A DNA stretch of 39,786 nt. It comes from a virus. Each line of letters opens with the position of its first letter. Within the stretch, counting starts at the first letter, position 1. This document shows positions 28,001 through 34,514 of the stretch, one piece after another. The notes under the pieces are model-generated. The model saw only the letters and a program-made list of their open reading frames with translations, was not told the origin of the DNA and searched no databases. The DNA is taken from IMG/VR virus record IMGVR_UViG_3300020125_000105, positions 1 to 39,786 of that record; one strand, given 5' to 3'. The translations under genes and the position numbers were made by a program.

Positions 28001-28186
28001 CTCGCGGATGGGATCCGGCTTGAGCCCCTCGACCCACGTCGATCCATCCGGCGTGTCGATCCCCGCGGTGCCATAGCGGAGCGTCATCGCGCTCGGAGTC
28101 GAGACGTCGATCTGCGCCAGAGCCACGCGACCGACGCGAGTGTGCCGCCATGCGGCGAGGAAGGCTGCTGTCGCCGGGCTGCTCAT
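25085..28186 (-). CDS. Tail hub / tip attachment protein, 1033 aa
   Basis: ATG 28186 overlaps the upstream stop (ATGA); an ATG 7 codons earlier is possible. This is the largest gene and follows the distal tail gene, as expected for the central tail-tip protein. The N-terminal third has TAAFLAAWRHTRVGRVALAQ and VYKGRVSRIVDIDHAGMRLL, typical of hub proteins; a middle region has QQAVQRMAEHAGIAVYLDRF. Near residues 700-800 two repeats, YAATLAPGTYAAIDLAAEW and YQATLLPGDYAAETLAAEV, resemble small beta modules found in phage tail proteins. It may carry the receptor-binding or murein-contact function. Confidence 0.7.
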   Translation of the reverse strand: MSSPATAAFLAAWRHTRVGRVALAQIDVSTPSAMTLRYGTAGIDTPDGSTWVEGLKPDPIRESIALLSPGVNPSDASIWIAKRRDPNQALPAFPYPATLATNQDLLSANLFANAVVTIYLWVTGAGLAWADAFQVYKGRVSRIVDIDHAGMRLLLLQDTSWNKQVPPTVVDKVSYPSSPDVSQGLPIPVIYGNHSAPAMRSPWTSAYGSKSKQEDVGAGRGVVPLMLVDAGVGAATVKVVAASHLCDDILDRTNGRSAFIVGENLLAPLDVCGLTETLGASESYLSLADESAIAYAAVIPIDVRTSAGAGHINTATNPRRAMDVFDETSFASLDQSGTAKELQLILPNLSALGRIESVTVSIAFIGNAGNTHNLRADGWKPGVGAGGGTAVQTASTGTTPAVMTGTWPTTYYDQTWNFGGTSTNVFDLRVDFAGGTTNKASILWAALVVKYRPQRSLVTPSARILNPRSGVSGGPPIGSGPGVHLGSRPYPRVSFVDVAAKYSREGQFYGNVRGYKDDGSGTYTGAANALIERPADIIRHFLVTYVGISGGSIETGAGASGSFVDLRNTLRNAQPSDYKLAVHLSDRMSVQQAVQRMAEHAGIAVYLDRFTNKWLAFPWKPGAQIDYALAVPWELTGGFKVEETSVVDVRHAIRVKYGFDHYKQTTLWEAFVNSAGSSQGLTQPTVRDQKLMITTGVNDKFDWKAGAGPTTYAATLAPGTYAAIDLAAEWRSKVRAQEADNSEFTGFGFSIKTGFNHLFDFLVSATPYQATLLPGDYAAETLAAEVARAMNAVPGHGLVFACTYDHAANKFTITSTGGTFALPSINTAVGLVNSALPATGFVFASGLAPPPATSVTSNLARYGERFFIGDGDSGDTNTYLWGTGANVATNCADVLGFIKADAAGITVGMYHGDYTRGNRETTAIAFESYYDPREELQIAADWIRDENTAVQLRNRRFDVAGLPRVVAKFATVYMPDVRRMQVIPIDSSVDAKASFPKYGSDGKWTGKAMLVIDVTQNLGPTDWSTEIMAINID

Positions 28187-28956
28187 GGCAGTCGCTGAAG
28201 CTCCCATTCGAGATCGTAGGTCGTGCCCGCGACCAGCGATTCGGCGAGCTTGCCCTCGGAGAGAATCGTTTCGTAGACGGCCGGCGTCTCATCGAGCAGC
28301 AGGATCGGCGTGCGCCTCGTCTGCGCATCCCGCATCGCCGTCGTCACCGCGGCCGGCGCCGCGTTCCATGGGAACGAGAAGATCGCCCCGGAATCCCCGA
28401 GGTCGGTGATCATCGGCACCCCGGATGGAAGCGTTAGATCGCCCCGGTTCTGGAACTTGGTCCGCTTGCCGCCGCGCGAATAGACGCCGAGCAGATCGGT
28501 CGTGACGCCGGCCCAGAACTTTCCGAGCCGGAACTGCGTGGGGTTCGAGGTGACGCCGAACTCGAACCGGATCGAATGAATGGATGAGATCGGACCGAAC
28601 TCGATCCAGTCATCCTTGGCGCCGGGGTTCGGCAGGGTTCCTCTGTTCGTCCATGTGCCGCCGAAGCTGTAGGCGCCCGTCTGCGTGTAGACCGTGATCG
28701 ATGGCGCGAGTCCGGCGAGCAGGGTGAAGCAGTGAGCGCCGGCCACGCCGATCGTCGGCGTGCCGCCCATGTTGAAGTCGATCACATAGGTTCCGATCGC
28801 CAGCGAACCGCTTTTCCACCACGCATAGCGGTCAGCGTCAAGCAGATTGGTCGCAAGAAATGGCGCCGTCTCGCTCAGGTCGTTGTGCGCGACCGTGACG
28901 GCAGCGTTCTGCTGAAGCGAGAGCTGGTTCACGACGCTGATCTTCGTGTTGCTCAT
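28183..28956 (-). CDS. Distal tail / minor tail protein, 257 aa
   Basis: ATG 28956 overlaps the tape-measure stop (ATGA). The first 130 residues (FLATNLLDADRYAWWKSG, YVIDFNMGGTPTIGVAGAHC, DDWIEFGPISSIHSIRFEF) look like a discoidin-type beta sandwich; the rest (FRLGKFWAGVTTDLLGVYSR, TRRTPILLLDETPAVYE, LVAGTTYDLEWELQRL) fits a distal tail ring. Position between the tape measure and the hub supports this call. Confidence 0.65.
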   Translation of the reverse strand: MSNTKISVVNQLSLQQNAAVTVAHNDLSETAPFLATNLLDADRYAWWKSGSLAIGTYVIDFNMGGTPTIGVAGAHCFTLLAGLAPSITVYTQTGAYSFGGTWTNRGTLPNPGAKDDWIEFGPISSIHSIRFEFGVTSNPTQFRLGKFWAGVTTDLLGVYSRGGKRTKFQNRGDLTLPSGVPMITDLGDSGAIFSFPWNAAPAAVTTAMRDAQTRRTPILLLDETPAVYETILSEGKLAESLVAGTTYDLEWELQRLP

Positions 28957-30506
28957 CCGCTGGCCGCCGCGATCTCGAAGAGCCGCGAGTTCGCCGCTCG
29001 CATTGCTCCCGTGGGGGATTGAAGCTCGCCGAGCACGTCACGCGGCGAGAGCGTCTGAATGACGTAGGTGTTGCCCGCGCTCGGAGCCAGCGCGCGCCCG
29101 CCGCCGATCACCGGATCCGGGGTGAGATCGCCGCCGACTCCCACGAGTGCGCCGAGCGCGGGATTGAACGCGCCCACCACGAAGCCGAGCAACTGGAACA
29201 GAAACTTGATCGCCTGCGACGCGATCAGTTGGCCGATCGACGCGAGGATCCCCTGAACCATGCTGTCCATGATCGCGCGCATGGCGCTCCCGAACGTCTG
29301 CGTCTTGTTCGTCAGGTTCGCGAAGACGAAGATGAAGCCCTGCATCATCGAACTCGCGATCGTGTCCATGACCTGACGCACGTCGCGCGCGATCTCCTTC
29401 ACCTTCTTCGCCCACTCGGCGAACTTCTCGATCGAATCCGCCGTGAAGTCATGCGCGGTCGCGGTCGGCTGCGGCGGCGTCAGGATCTTCTTGTTGAGCG
29501 CCATCCACAGCCCGAACCCGGATCCGAACTCGCCTCCGAACGGCGTTAGCTCGGGCACGGTCGGCGGCTTCCGGATCTCCTTGAGCTTGGAGCGCCGCTG
29601 CATCTCCCACTCGAACAGCATCTGCTCCGTCCGCTTGAGCGCGTCGGCCGCGGCCTGCTTCTCTGCCGGCGATTCGCCGGTCGGCGCCGCGGGCCCCGCG
29701 CTCGGCCCGGCCTTCGGCTCGCGGATATCCAATCCCATCACGACGCCGAGCACGCGCGCGATCATCGGCGTTCTATTCAGCGTCTCGCCGATCTTGATCA
29801 GGTGATTCAAGACCAGCAGCGTCTTGTCCGCGGTCGGAGCGATCGCGACCGCGGCCGACTTCCAGAACCCATCCCAATTCGCCTTGAGCGTCTCAACCTG
29901 CTCTTCGAGCTTGCCGAGCTTGTCCAACGCGAGTTCATCGAGCACGTTCCCGGTATCGGTCGCGCGCTTCGACACCTCGCCGAACGAGGATGCGAGACGC
30001 AGCAGCACCGGGATCACCTTCGTCCCGCCGCGCGCTCCGAAGATCTCCATCACCGTCGCCGCGCGCTCGGCCGGATTCTGGATCGCCGCGATGCCCTGAG
30101 CGGCCTGCATCAGAGCCGTGAACGTGTCCCGCGAGGTGACGCCGAGCTTCGCGAGCTTGGGATCATGCTCGCTGATCGCCTTGTTCAAGAACCGCAGCGA
30201 CGTCTCCAGCGCATCCGCATTGATCGCATTCACCTTGAACGCGAATTGGAGCACTTGCAGCCGCTGAGCCGAGATGCCGGTCTTCTCGCTGAGGTTCTCC
30301 AGTTCCTTCGCCGCGGTGACCTGCGTCTCGACGAGGCGCACGATCGCCTCGCCGGCCTCCTTCGCCTTCTCCGCGAGCTTGGATAGGATCTCGAACCCGA
30401 CCGCGCCCTTGAATGCGCTCACGAGCCCCTGATAGCTGTGCTCGATGTTCTTGAGCACAGATGAGGCTTCATCGACAGCCTTGATCGTGATCTTCGCTTC
30501 GGCCAT
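28953..30506 (-). CDS. Tape measure protein, 517 aa
   Basis: Long helical protein with the typical N terminus (MAEAKITIKAVDEASSVLKN) and ELENLSEKTGISAQRLQVLQ, a motif common in phage tape measures, then AERAATVMEIFGARGGTKVI. A hydrophobic C-terminal region (FIFVFANLTNKTQTFGSAMR, VQGILASIGQLIASQAIKFL) probably enters the host membrane. Tape length usually gives about 0.15 nm of tail per residue, so a fairly short tail is expected. It follows the chaperone genes directly. Confidence 0.9.
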   Translation of the reverse strand: MAEAKITIKAVDEASSVLKNIEHSYQGLVSAFKGAVGFEILSKLAEKAKEAGEAIVRLVETQVTAAKELENLSEKTGISAQRLQVLQFAFKVNAINADALETSLRFLNKAISEHDPKLAKLGVTSRDTFTALMQAAQGIAAIQNPAERAATVMEIFGARGGTKVIPVLLRLASSFGEVSKRATDTGNVLDELALDKLGKLEEQVETLKANWDGFWKSAAVAIAPTADKTLLVLNHLIKIGETLNRTPMIARVLGVVMGLDIREPKAGPSAGPAAPTGESPAEKQAAADALKRTEQMLFEWEMQRRSKLKEIRKPPTVPELTPFGGEFGSGFGLWMALNKKILTPPQPTATAHDFTADSIEKFAEWAKKVKEIARDVRQVMDTIASSMMQGFIFVFANLTNKTQTFGSAMRAIMDSMVQGILASIGQLIASQAIKFLFQLLGFVVGAFNPALGALVGVGGDLTPDPVIGGGRALAPSAGNTYVIQTLSPRDVLGELQSPTGAMRAANSRLFEIAAASG

Positions 30507-30508
30507 CG

Positions 30509-30754
30509 CTATTGATCCTCGTAGATCGCCGCGAGCGTCAGCAGGATCGAGCCGATCCCCATCTCATCTTTCGACTGCATGCGCGCGAGTTCGATCCCGA
30601 ACGATCGATTGCGATAGGTGCGAGCCGCGCGCCATATGGTCATGTTCTCAGCGAGCCTCGGATCCTTCAGAGCTTGCACCGGCGTCATCCCGAACGCTTT
30701 CGCGTACCTCACTAGCTCCAGAGCCTTCGCTCCCTCCCTTTCGCTTTGAAACAA
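30509..30754 (-). CDS. Tail assembly chaperone, gpT-like frame, 81 codons
   Basis: This frame reads FQSEREGAKALELVRYAKAF, GMTPVQALKDPRLAENMTIW, and ends LLTLAAIYEDQ. It overlaps the end of the G-like gene by 107 nt and is in the +1 (equivalently -2) frame. Its first start candidate is TTG 30754 without a ribosome binding site, two codons after an in-frame TGA, so synthesis by frameshift from the G-like gene is likely, as with lambda gpG-T. The slip site is not obvious; AAGGGAGGGAG around 30737-30747 is a candidate region. Confidence 0.7.
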   Translation of the reverse strand: MFQSEREGAKALELVRYAKAFGMTPVQALKDPRLAENMTIWRAARTYRNRSFGIELARMQSKDEMGIGSILLTLAAIYEDQ

Positions 30755-31187
30755 GAAAGCTCAAGGCTTCGGCCTCCCCGCTGATGAACCCGCTCAAGCG
30801 CAGGATCGTCGCAGACAGAAGTGCGAGATCGGTCGTGCTCAAGAATCGGCCCGGGATCGCGCGAGGGTGCTTGTCGGGGCTCCATGTGAATGCCGGCGCG
30901 ATGCGCTCGCCGTCCGGGAGAACGAACGCGGTTCCGGCCTCGATGATCGGCGGCATCGCATTGCGCACCGACTCGACCGACTGCGTGCGCATGCCGTCGA
31001 GCTTATCCTTCATCTCGGCCTCGCTCATCGACAGCCCCGGGAGCCCGAGCGCCTTGAAGTAGACGAACTCATCGACGCGCTCGCATAGCACTGTCACCGG
31101 CTCGCCGGCGGCTGTCTTGAGATCCTGTAGCTCGACGATCTCGACCGGCAGCGCGATTGCGCTTGGATCGCTCGTTGCCCTTTCCAT
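30648..31187 (-). CDS. Tail assembly chaperone, gpG-like, 179 aa
   Basis: ATG 31187 follows GGGGAGGG. The protein lies between tail tube and tape measure, the fixed position of tail chaperones. It has VEIVELQDLKTAAGEPVTVL then CERVDEFVYFKALGLPGLSM and a helical C-terminal half; the last 30 residues (GSEGSGASEVRESVRDDAGA) are polar and overlap the second frame. The likely longer frameshift product would replace that tail with the gpT-like part. Confidence 0.75.
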   Translation of the reverse strand: MERATSDPSAIALPVEIVELQDLKTAAGEPVTVLCERVDEFVYFKALGLPGLSMSEAEMKDKLDGMRTQSVESVRNAMPPIIEAGTAFVLPDGERIAPAFTWSPDKHPRAIPGRFLSTTDLALLSATILRLSGFISGEAEALSFLVSKRKGGSEGSGASEVRESVRDDAGASSEGSEAR

Positions 31188-31215
31188 TCGTTCCCTCCCC
31201 GGCAGGGGGTTGCGG

Positions 31216-32214
31216 TTAGGTCAGTGCGGCTTCCGTATTCCGGAATCGAGCGAACAGCGCGCTCACATCGGTCGGATCCTGATATGCCTCCATCGTGATC
31301 GTCGAGATCACGACGCCGTAGCCTTGCACCGGCGCACCGAAGTCGGTCACCTGAGCCTTATTCGAGCGAAGCTCGAACTCGCGCTTGCTCGACACGCCGA
31401 TCGTCGTCGGGTGCTGGAAGATGAGTTGTGGCGTCATCAGCGTGAACGCACGCGCGGCATCCCATTGCGTGAGCGTGGTGAACTCCTGCTCCAGCCGCCA
31501 GCGCGCCACAAGGAAGTCCTGCCTCAGCGGCTCGTCCATTGTTAGACTGCCGAGGTAGAACCGATCTTCCGTGTGCGGGTTCTCATAGGTGACCTCGAAC
31601 GAGCGAATGCGCACCGACGAGGCGGCATCGGCAGTGCCGTCGTCCATCGTGATCCCCTGATGGAACAGCACCGGGAACACCGGCGGGAAGTTGAGCGAGC
31701 CAGTCGGCGTCTGATTCGAGACGTAATCCTTGCCGAGCACCGTGAACTCGGCCATCAGCATCGCGTCGTCGCCGGTGCCGGCCTTGCCCGACACCTTCAG
31801 TGCGACGATCTTGGCGCCCAGCAGCCGGAACACCTTGCCTGCCGTCACGTCGCCGATCGCGACCTCGAACGAATACGAGTTGAGAAGCGACGCCTCGCTG
31901 AACTTGTGATCACGAACGCCCGTCTCGATCAGCGTATTCGCATAGGTGCCGAACGCCGCGCGGAAGAGTTCGAGCAGGCCCTCGTAGTTCAGCCGGACCT
32001 TGAACGTCCCCTTCACGTTGTACGGTCCCTGATAGATCGCTCGCCGCGATGGCTGCGCATATAGCGAGGGGTCTTGAATGACCGCGATGTTCGGCTCGAC
32101 GTCCCACGAGATCACTTCCTGCTTGTAGCCGGGGCCGGCCGGGATCTGGAAGGTGCCGTAAGTCGTTTCCTTCAGGCCGAACTGGATGTAACTGCGATGG
32201 CCGAGGCCGGGCAT
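31216..32214 (-). CDS. Major tail tube protein, 332 aa
   Basis: The sequence GHRSYIQFGLKETTYGTFQI, then SRRAIYQGPYNVKGTFKVRL, GLLELFRAAFGTY, SYSFEVAIGDVTAGKVFRLL and ALKVSGKAGTGDDAMLMAEF follows the phage tail-tube fold (beta sandwich with TYG near the N terminus). Residues 190-332 (SSVRIRSFEVTYENPHTEDR, FLVARWRLEQEFTTL) continue the tube fold as a duplicated or extended half. Position after the terminator and before chaperones is standard. Confidence 0.85.
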   Translation of the reverse strand: MPGLGHRSYIQFGLKETTYGTFQIPAGPGYKQEVISWDVEPNIAVIQDPSLYAQPSRRAIYQGPYNVKGTFKVRLNYEGLLELFRAAFGTYANTLIETGVRDHKFSEASLLNSYSFEVAIGDVTAGKVFRLLGAKIVALKVSGKAGTGDDAMLMAEFTVLGKDYVSNQTPTGSLNFPPVFPVLFHQGITMDDGTADAASSVRIRSFEVTYENPHTEDRFYLGSLTMDEPLRQDFLVARWRLEQEFTTLTQWDAARAFTLMTPQLIFQHPTTIGVSSKREFELRSNKAQVTDFGAPVQGYGVVISTITMEAYQDPTDVSALFARFRNTEAALT

Positions 32215-32228
32215 GGATCACACCTCCC

Positions 32229-33443
32229 CTAGTACCACAAGGCCGCGCCGGGCTTCGTGGTGTTATATGACTTGCAGTGACAGGCCGAGAAGATCGGAGC
32301 CATGATCGCGCCGGCACTCACGCCGCTCGTCGCGAACGCTCCGATGAAGAATGGCGTCGCCATGTTCGAGAACTGCGGAAGCTTCGTGAGATCGGTGATC
32401 TCCGCGCCGAGTACGCCGTTCATGTACGCTTGCACTTTGCGGTTCACTGGATCGTAGAGCAGCCGCGCGCGCCCGGTAGCCCCGGGGCCCGTGAACGTGC
32501 CGCTGCCGGTGAGGATGGCGACCTGAGCCGGGCTGCCGTCGCCGGCGGCGCTCACGAGTTCCCATCGCGTGTTGCCGTAGTTCCAGCGCAGTTGCAAGAC
32601 CGCAACGCCGGGGGCGCTCGGGAATGGCGGGCTCTGGCCGAACGTTCCGATCTCGATGCCGGCGAACATCGTCGTCGATCCCTGCGTCGGGAACTGCGGG
32701 CCGATCGTGCAAGCAATCTCGGTCGCGTACTGATACCAGAATTCTCCGCTGGGCCCGGTGAGGAAGTTATAAGTGAGGTTTTCCTCGATTCGCACCTCGG
32801 CGATCTTGTTTGCCGCCGGCGTCACCGTGCCGAGGATCAGCCCCGGGGACTCAAGCACGGCATGCATCTGCGCATCGATGCGCTCGGTCGTGGGCATGAC
32901 GGAGAACGGATAGACGCGCAGCAGCGTCCGCTCAAGCTCGTAGCTCAACAAGGTAGGATCGAAGGTGAGGGAGAGGTCATGCGGCACGGTCGTCTCGATG
33001 CGGACTTCGAGCATGCCGAGATAGGTGCCCGCTCGCTGTCCCGCCTCGCCCGCACTGAACTCGAAGCCGCCCGGCCAGATGCCGCCATCGAACATCGCGC
33101 CGATCGTGCCCTCGGCCGCGAAGATGGCGCGGAGCACGTCGGCCTTGAGATTGAGCGCGTCCGTCGCTCCAGTGTCCGGATCGGTCGAGACGACCCACAC
33201 GCCGAGCCTGACGCTCGCTCGATGCGATGCTGTCGGGCCGCTTGCGCCATCGAGGAACTCCGTCGAGAGGTGCTGAAGGTACATCGACAGCAGGTTCGGC
33301 CCCGGCGGCGAATCGCCGGGCACTCCCCGCTTCAGGATCGGCGGCGACTGCGTGATCCAGTTCGAGAGCGGGTTCGTCCCGATCTTTCCAAGCTCGTAGG
33401 CGAGCGCATCCAGCATCGCATTCTCGATCGCCGGATCCGGCAC
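32229..33443 (-). CDS. Tail terminator-like protein with C-terminal lectin-like domain, 404 aa
   Basis: GTG 33443 follows GGGAGG. Residues 1-175 (NAMLDALAYELGKIGTNPLS, LSMYLQHLSTEFLDGASGPT, RLGVWVVSTDPDTGATDALN, YLGMLEVRIETTVPHDL) fit the slot and size of a tail terminator that caps the tube. Residues about 190-404 form an extra beta-rich domain: GPSGEFWYQYATEIACTIGP, VAVLQLRWNYGNTRWELVSA, GRARLLYDPVNRKVQAYMNG, ATPFFIGAFATSGV, as in concanavalin-type jelly rolls. This places a putative glycan-binding decoration at the head-tail junction. Ordinary terminators are 130-200 aa. Confidence 0.65.
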   Translation of the reverse strand: MPDPAIENAMLDALAYELGKIGTNPLSNWITQSPPILKRGVPGDSPPGPNLLSMYLQHLSTEFLDGASGPTASHRASVRLGVWVVSTDPDTGATDALNLKADVLRAIFAAEGTIGAMFDGGIWPGGFEFSAGEAGQRAGTYLGMLEVRIETTVPHDLSLTFDPTLLSYELERTLLRVYPFSVMPTTERIDAQMHAVLESPGLILGTVTPAANKIAEVRIEENLTYNFLTGPSGEFWYQYATEIACTIGPQFPTQGSTTMFAGIEIGTFGQSPPFPSAPGVAVLQLRWNYGNTRWELVSAAGDGSPAQVAILTGSGTFTGPGATGRARLLYDPVNRKVQAYMNGVLGAEITDLTKLPQFSNMATPFFIGAFATSGVSAGAIMAPIFSACHCKSYNTTKPGAALWY

Positions 33444-33453
33444 GCTCGCCTCC

Positions 33454-33753
33454 CTACGTCAACGCGCAGAAGATCATCGTCCACTTCCCATCATCGACCC
33501 GCTCGTGCCGCATGACTCGGTAGCTCTTTGCGGCCGCGATCCGGGTGAGCAACACGCCTTCCGCGAGAACCCCGGTCCAGTCCGTCGTCCAGACTCGGAT
33601 CCGCATCGCCGGCCCGATGAAGTTGCCGGCGACCGCATCGAGGATCGGTTCCTCGCTGTCGTCAACGATGCCCCGGGCGACGGTCGATCCGATCTGCAAG
33701 TCCTCTCCGAAGTCGCCGAGGAATGCGTCGCGGTCGCCGTCGCCCAGAGCCAT
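33454..33753 (-). CDS. Head-tail connector, lambda FII-like, 99 aa
   Basis: The start is ATG 33753, 5 nt after the previous stop. MALGDGDRDAFLGDFGEDLQ then ARGIVDDSEEPILDAVAGNF and GVLAEGVLLTRIAAAKSYRV are typical of the FII/Gifsy-2-like connector family, about 100-120 aa, which attaches finished tails to filled heads. Its position right before the tail terminator agrees. Confidence 0.75.
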   Translation of the reverse strand: MALGDGDRDAFLGDFGEDLQIGSTVARGIVDDSEEPILDAVAGNFIGPAMRIRVWTTDWTGVLAEGVLLTRIAAAKSYRVMRHERVDDGKWTMIFCALT

Positions 33754-33758
33754 CGCCG

Positions 33759-34127
33759 TTAGCTGATCTTCTTGACCGCGCTCGCCGTGACGGCCACGAG
33801 GATCGAGGTGCCGGCGAACGTGTTCGTGTAGCGGATGAAGCGCCCGCACGACTGGAGATCGAGCACGATCGCATCGACGCGGTTGCCCGCCGTGACGTTG
33901 GGGAACGTCGCGCCGGGCACGTCGGCCCAAGTCGAGTTGTCCGGGCTGGACTGGATCTTGCCGGCGAGCGTGCCACCGACCTGCGCGCCGCAGTTCTGCG
34001 CGACGTGAACGAGCCCGTCGTAGTCGAGCAGATCGACGCCGGTCGGCGTGATCACACCCGTCACGCTCTGCGCCGCCACCACCTGAAGCGGCACATACAG
34101 CGGCGCCGCATTGCTTGCACCGGGCAT
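33759..34127 (-). CDS. Small virion structural protein, 122 aa
   Basis: ATG 34127 follows GGGAGG. The chain is beta-rich: LYVPLQVVAAQSVTGVITPT, GKIQSSPDNSTWADVPGATF, SCGRFIRYTNTFAGTSILVA. The KIQSSPDNSTWADV motif is common in phage structural proteins with a fibronectin- or discoidin-like sandwich. It may be a head decoration or connector protein, given its place between capsid and FII-like genes. Confidence 0.6.
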   Translation of the reverse strand: MPGASNAAPLYVPLQVVAAQSVTGVITPTGVDLLDYDGLVHVAQNCGAQVGGTLAGKIQSSPDNSTWADVPGATFPNVTAGNRVDAIVLDLQSCGRFIRYTNTFAGTSILVAVTASAVKKIS

Positions 34128-34169
34128 CTGTTACCTCCCTGATGAAGTTGCGAATGAGGGTTTCGGGTG

Positions 34170-34481
34170 CTACTCGTGCCCGCGCCTGCCCCGGGCCGGC
34201 TTCTCCGGCGCCGGCTCCGAGTCGGGAGCCGGATTTCCCGGTGCCGGCTGTTCACCGGCACCGGGCTCGGGCGACGCCTCGGGGGGCTTCGGCGCCGCGG
34301 TTTCCTCCATCACCAGCGCGAGCCGCCCCTGACGAACGAGCAGTCGGCTGGTGTATTCGTCCGTCTCGAACACCTCGCCGGAGTAGCGATCCACGCCGGA
34401 GCAGGTGACGCCGAAGCGGTCGATCACCTTGACCTTCACCGGCTTCCCGCCGCTCGACTTCTCGAACTCGTTGACGACCAT
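34170..34481 (-). CDS. Small head-region protein with Pro/Glu-rich tail, 103 aa
   Basis: ATG 34481 follows AAAGGAG. The first 60 residues (GKPVKVKVIDRFGVTCSGVD, YSGEVFETDEYTSRLLVRQG) form a small beta domain; the C-terminal 40 residues are an acidic Pro/Ala/Glu tail (PKPPEASPEPGAGEQPAPGN) ending in RGRRGHE. Similar small proteins follow capsid genes in many phages, with unproven role. Confidence 0.6.
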   Translation of the reverse strand: MVVNEFEKSSGGKPVKVKVIDRFGVTCSGVDRYSGEVFETDEYTSRLLVRQGRLALVMEETAAPKPPEASPEPGAGEQPAPGNPAPDSEPAPEKPARGRRGHE

Positions 34482-34514
34482 GAACCGCTCTCCTTTCTCC
34501 CGGCCTGCGGGTGT

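Noticed and set aside
26387-28198. Long open frame on the plus strand (about 600 codons) opposite the hub gene
   Set aside because: It mirrors a strongly supported minus-strand gene. High GC at the third codon position creates long stop-free antisense frames, and its composition is Arg-rich without any recognisable domain.
25085-28207. Start of the hub gene at the upstream ATG 28207
   Set aside because: ATG 28186 gives the usual ATGA overlap with the upstream gene; the longer form cannot be excluded but is less likely.
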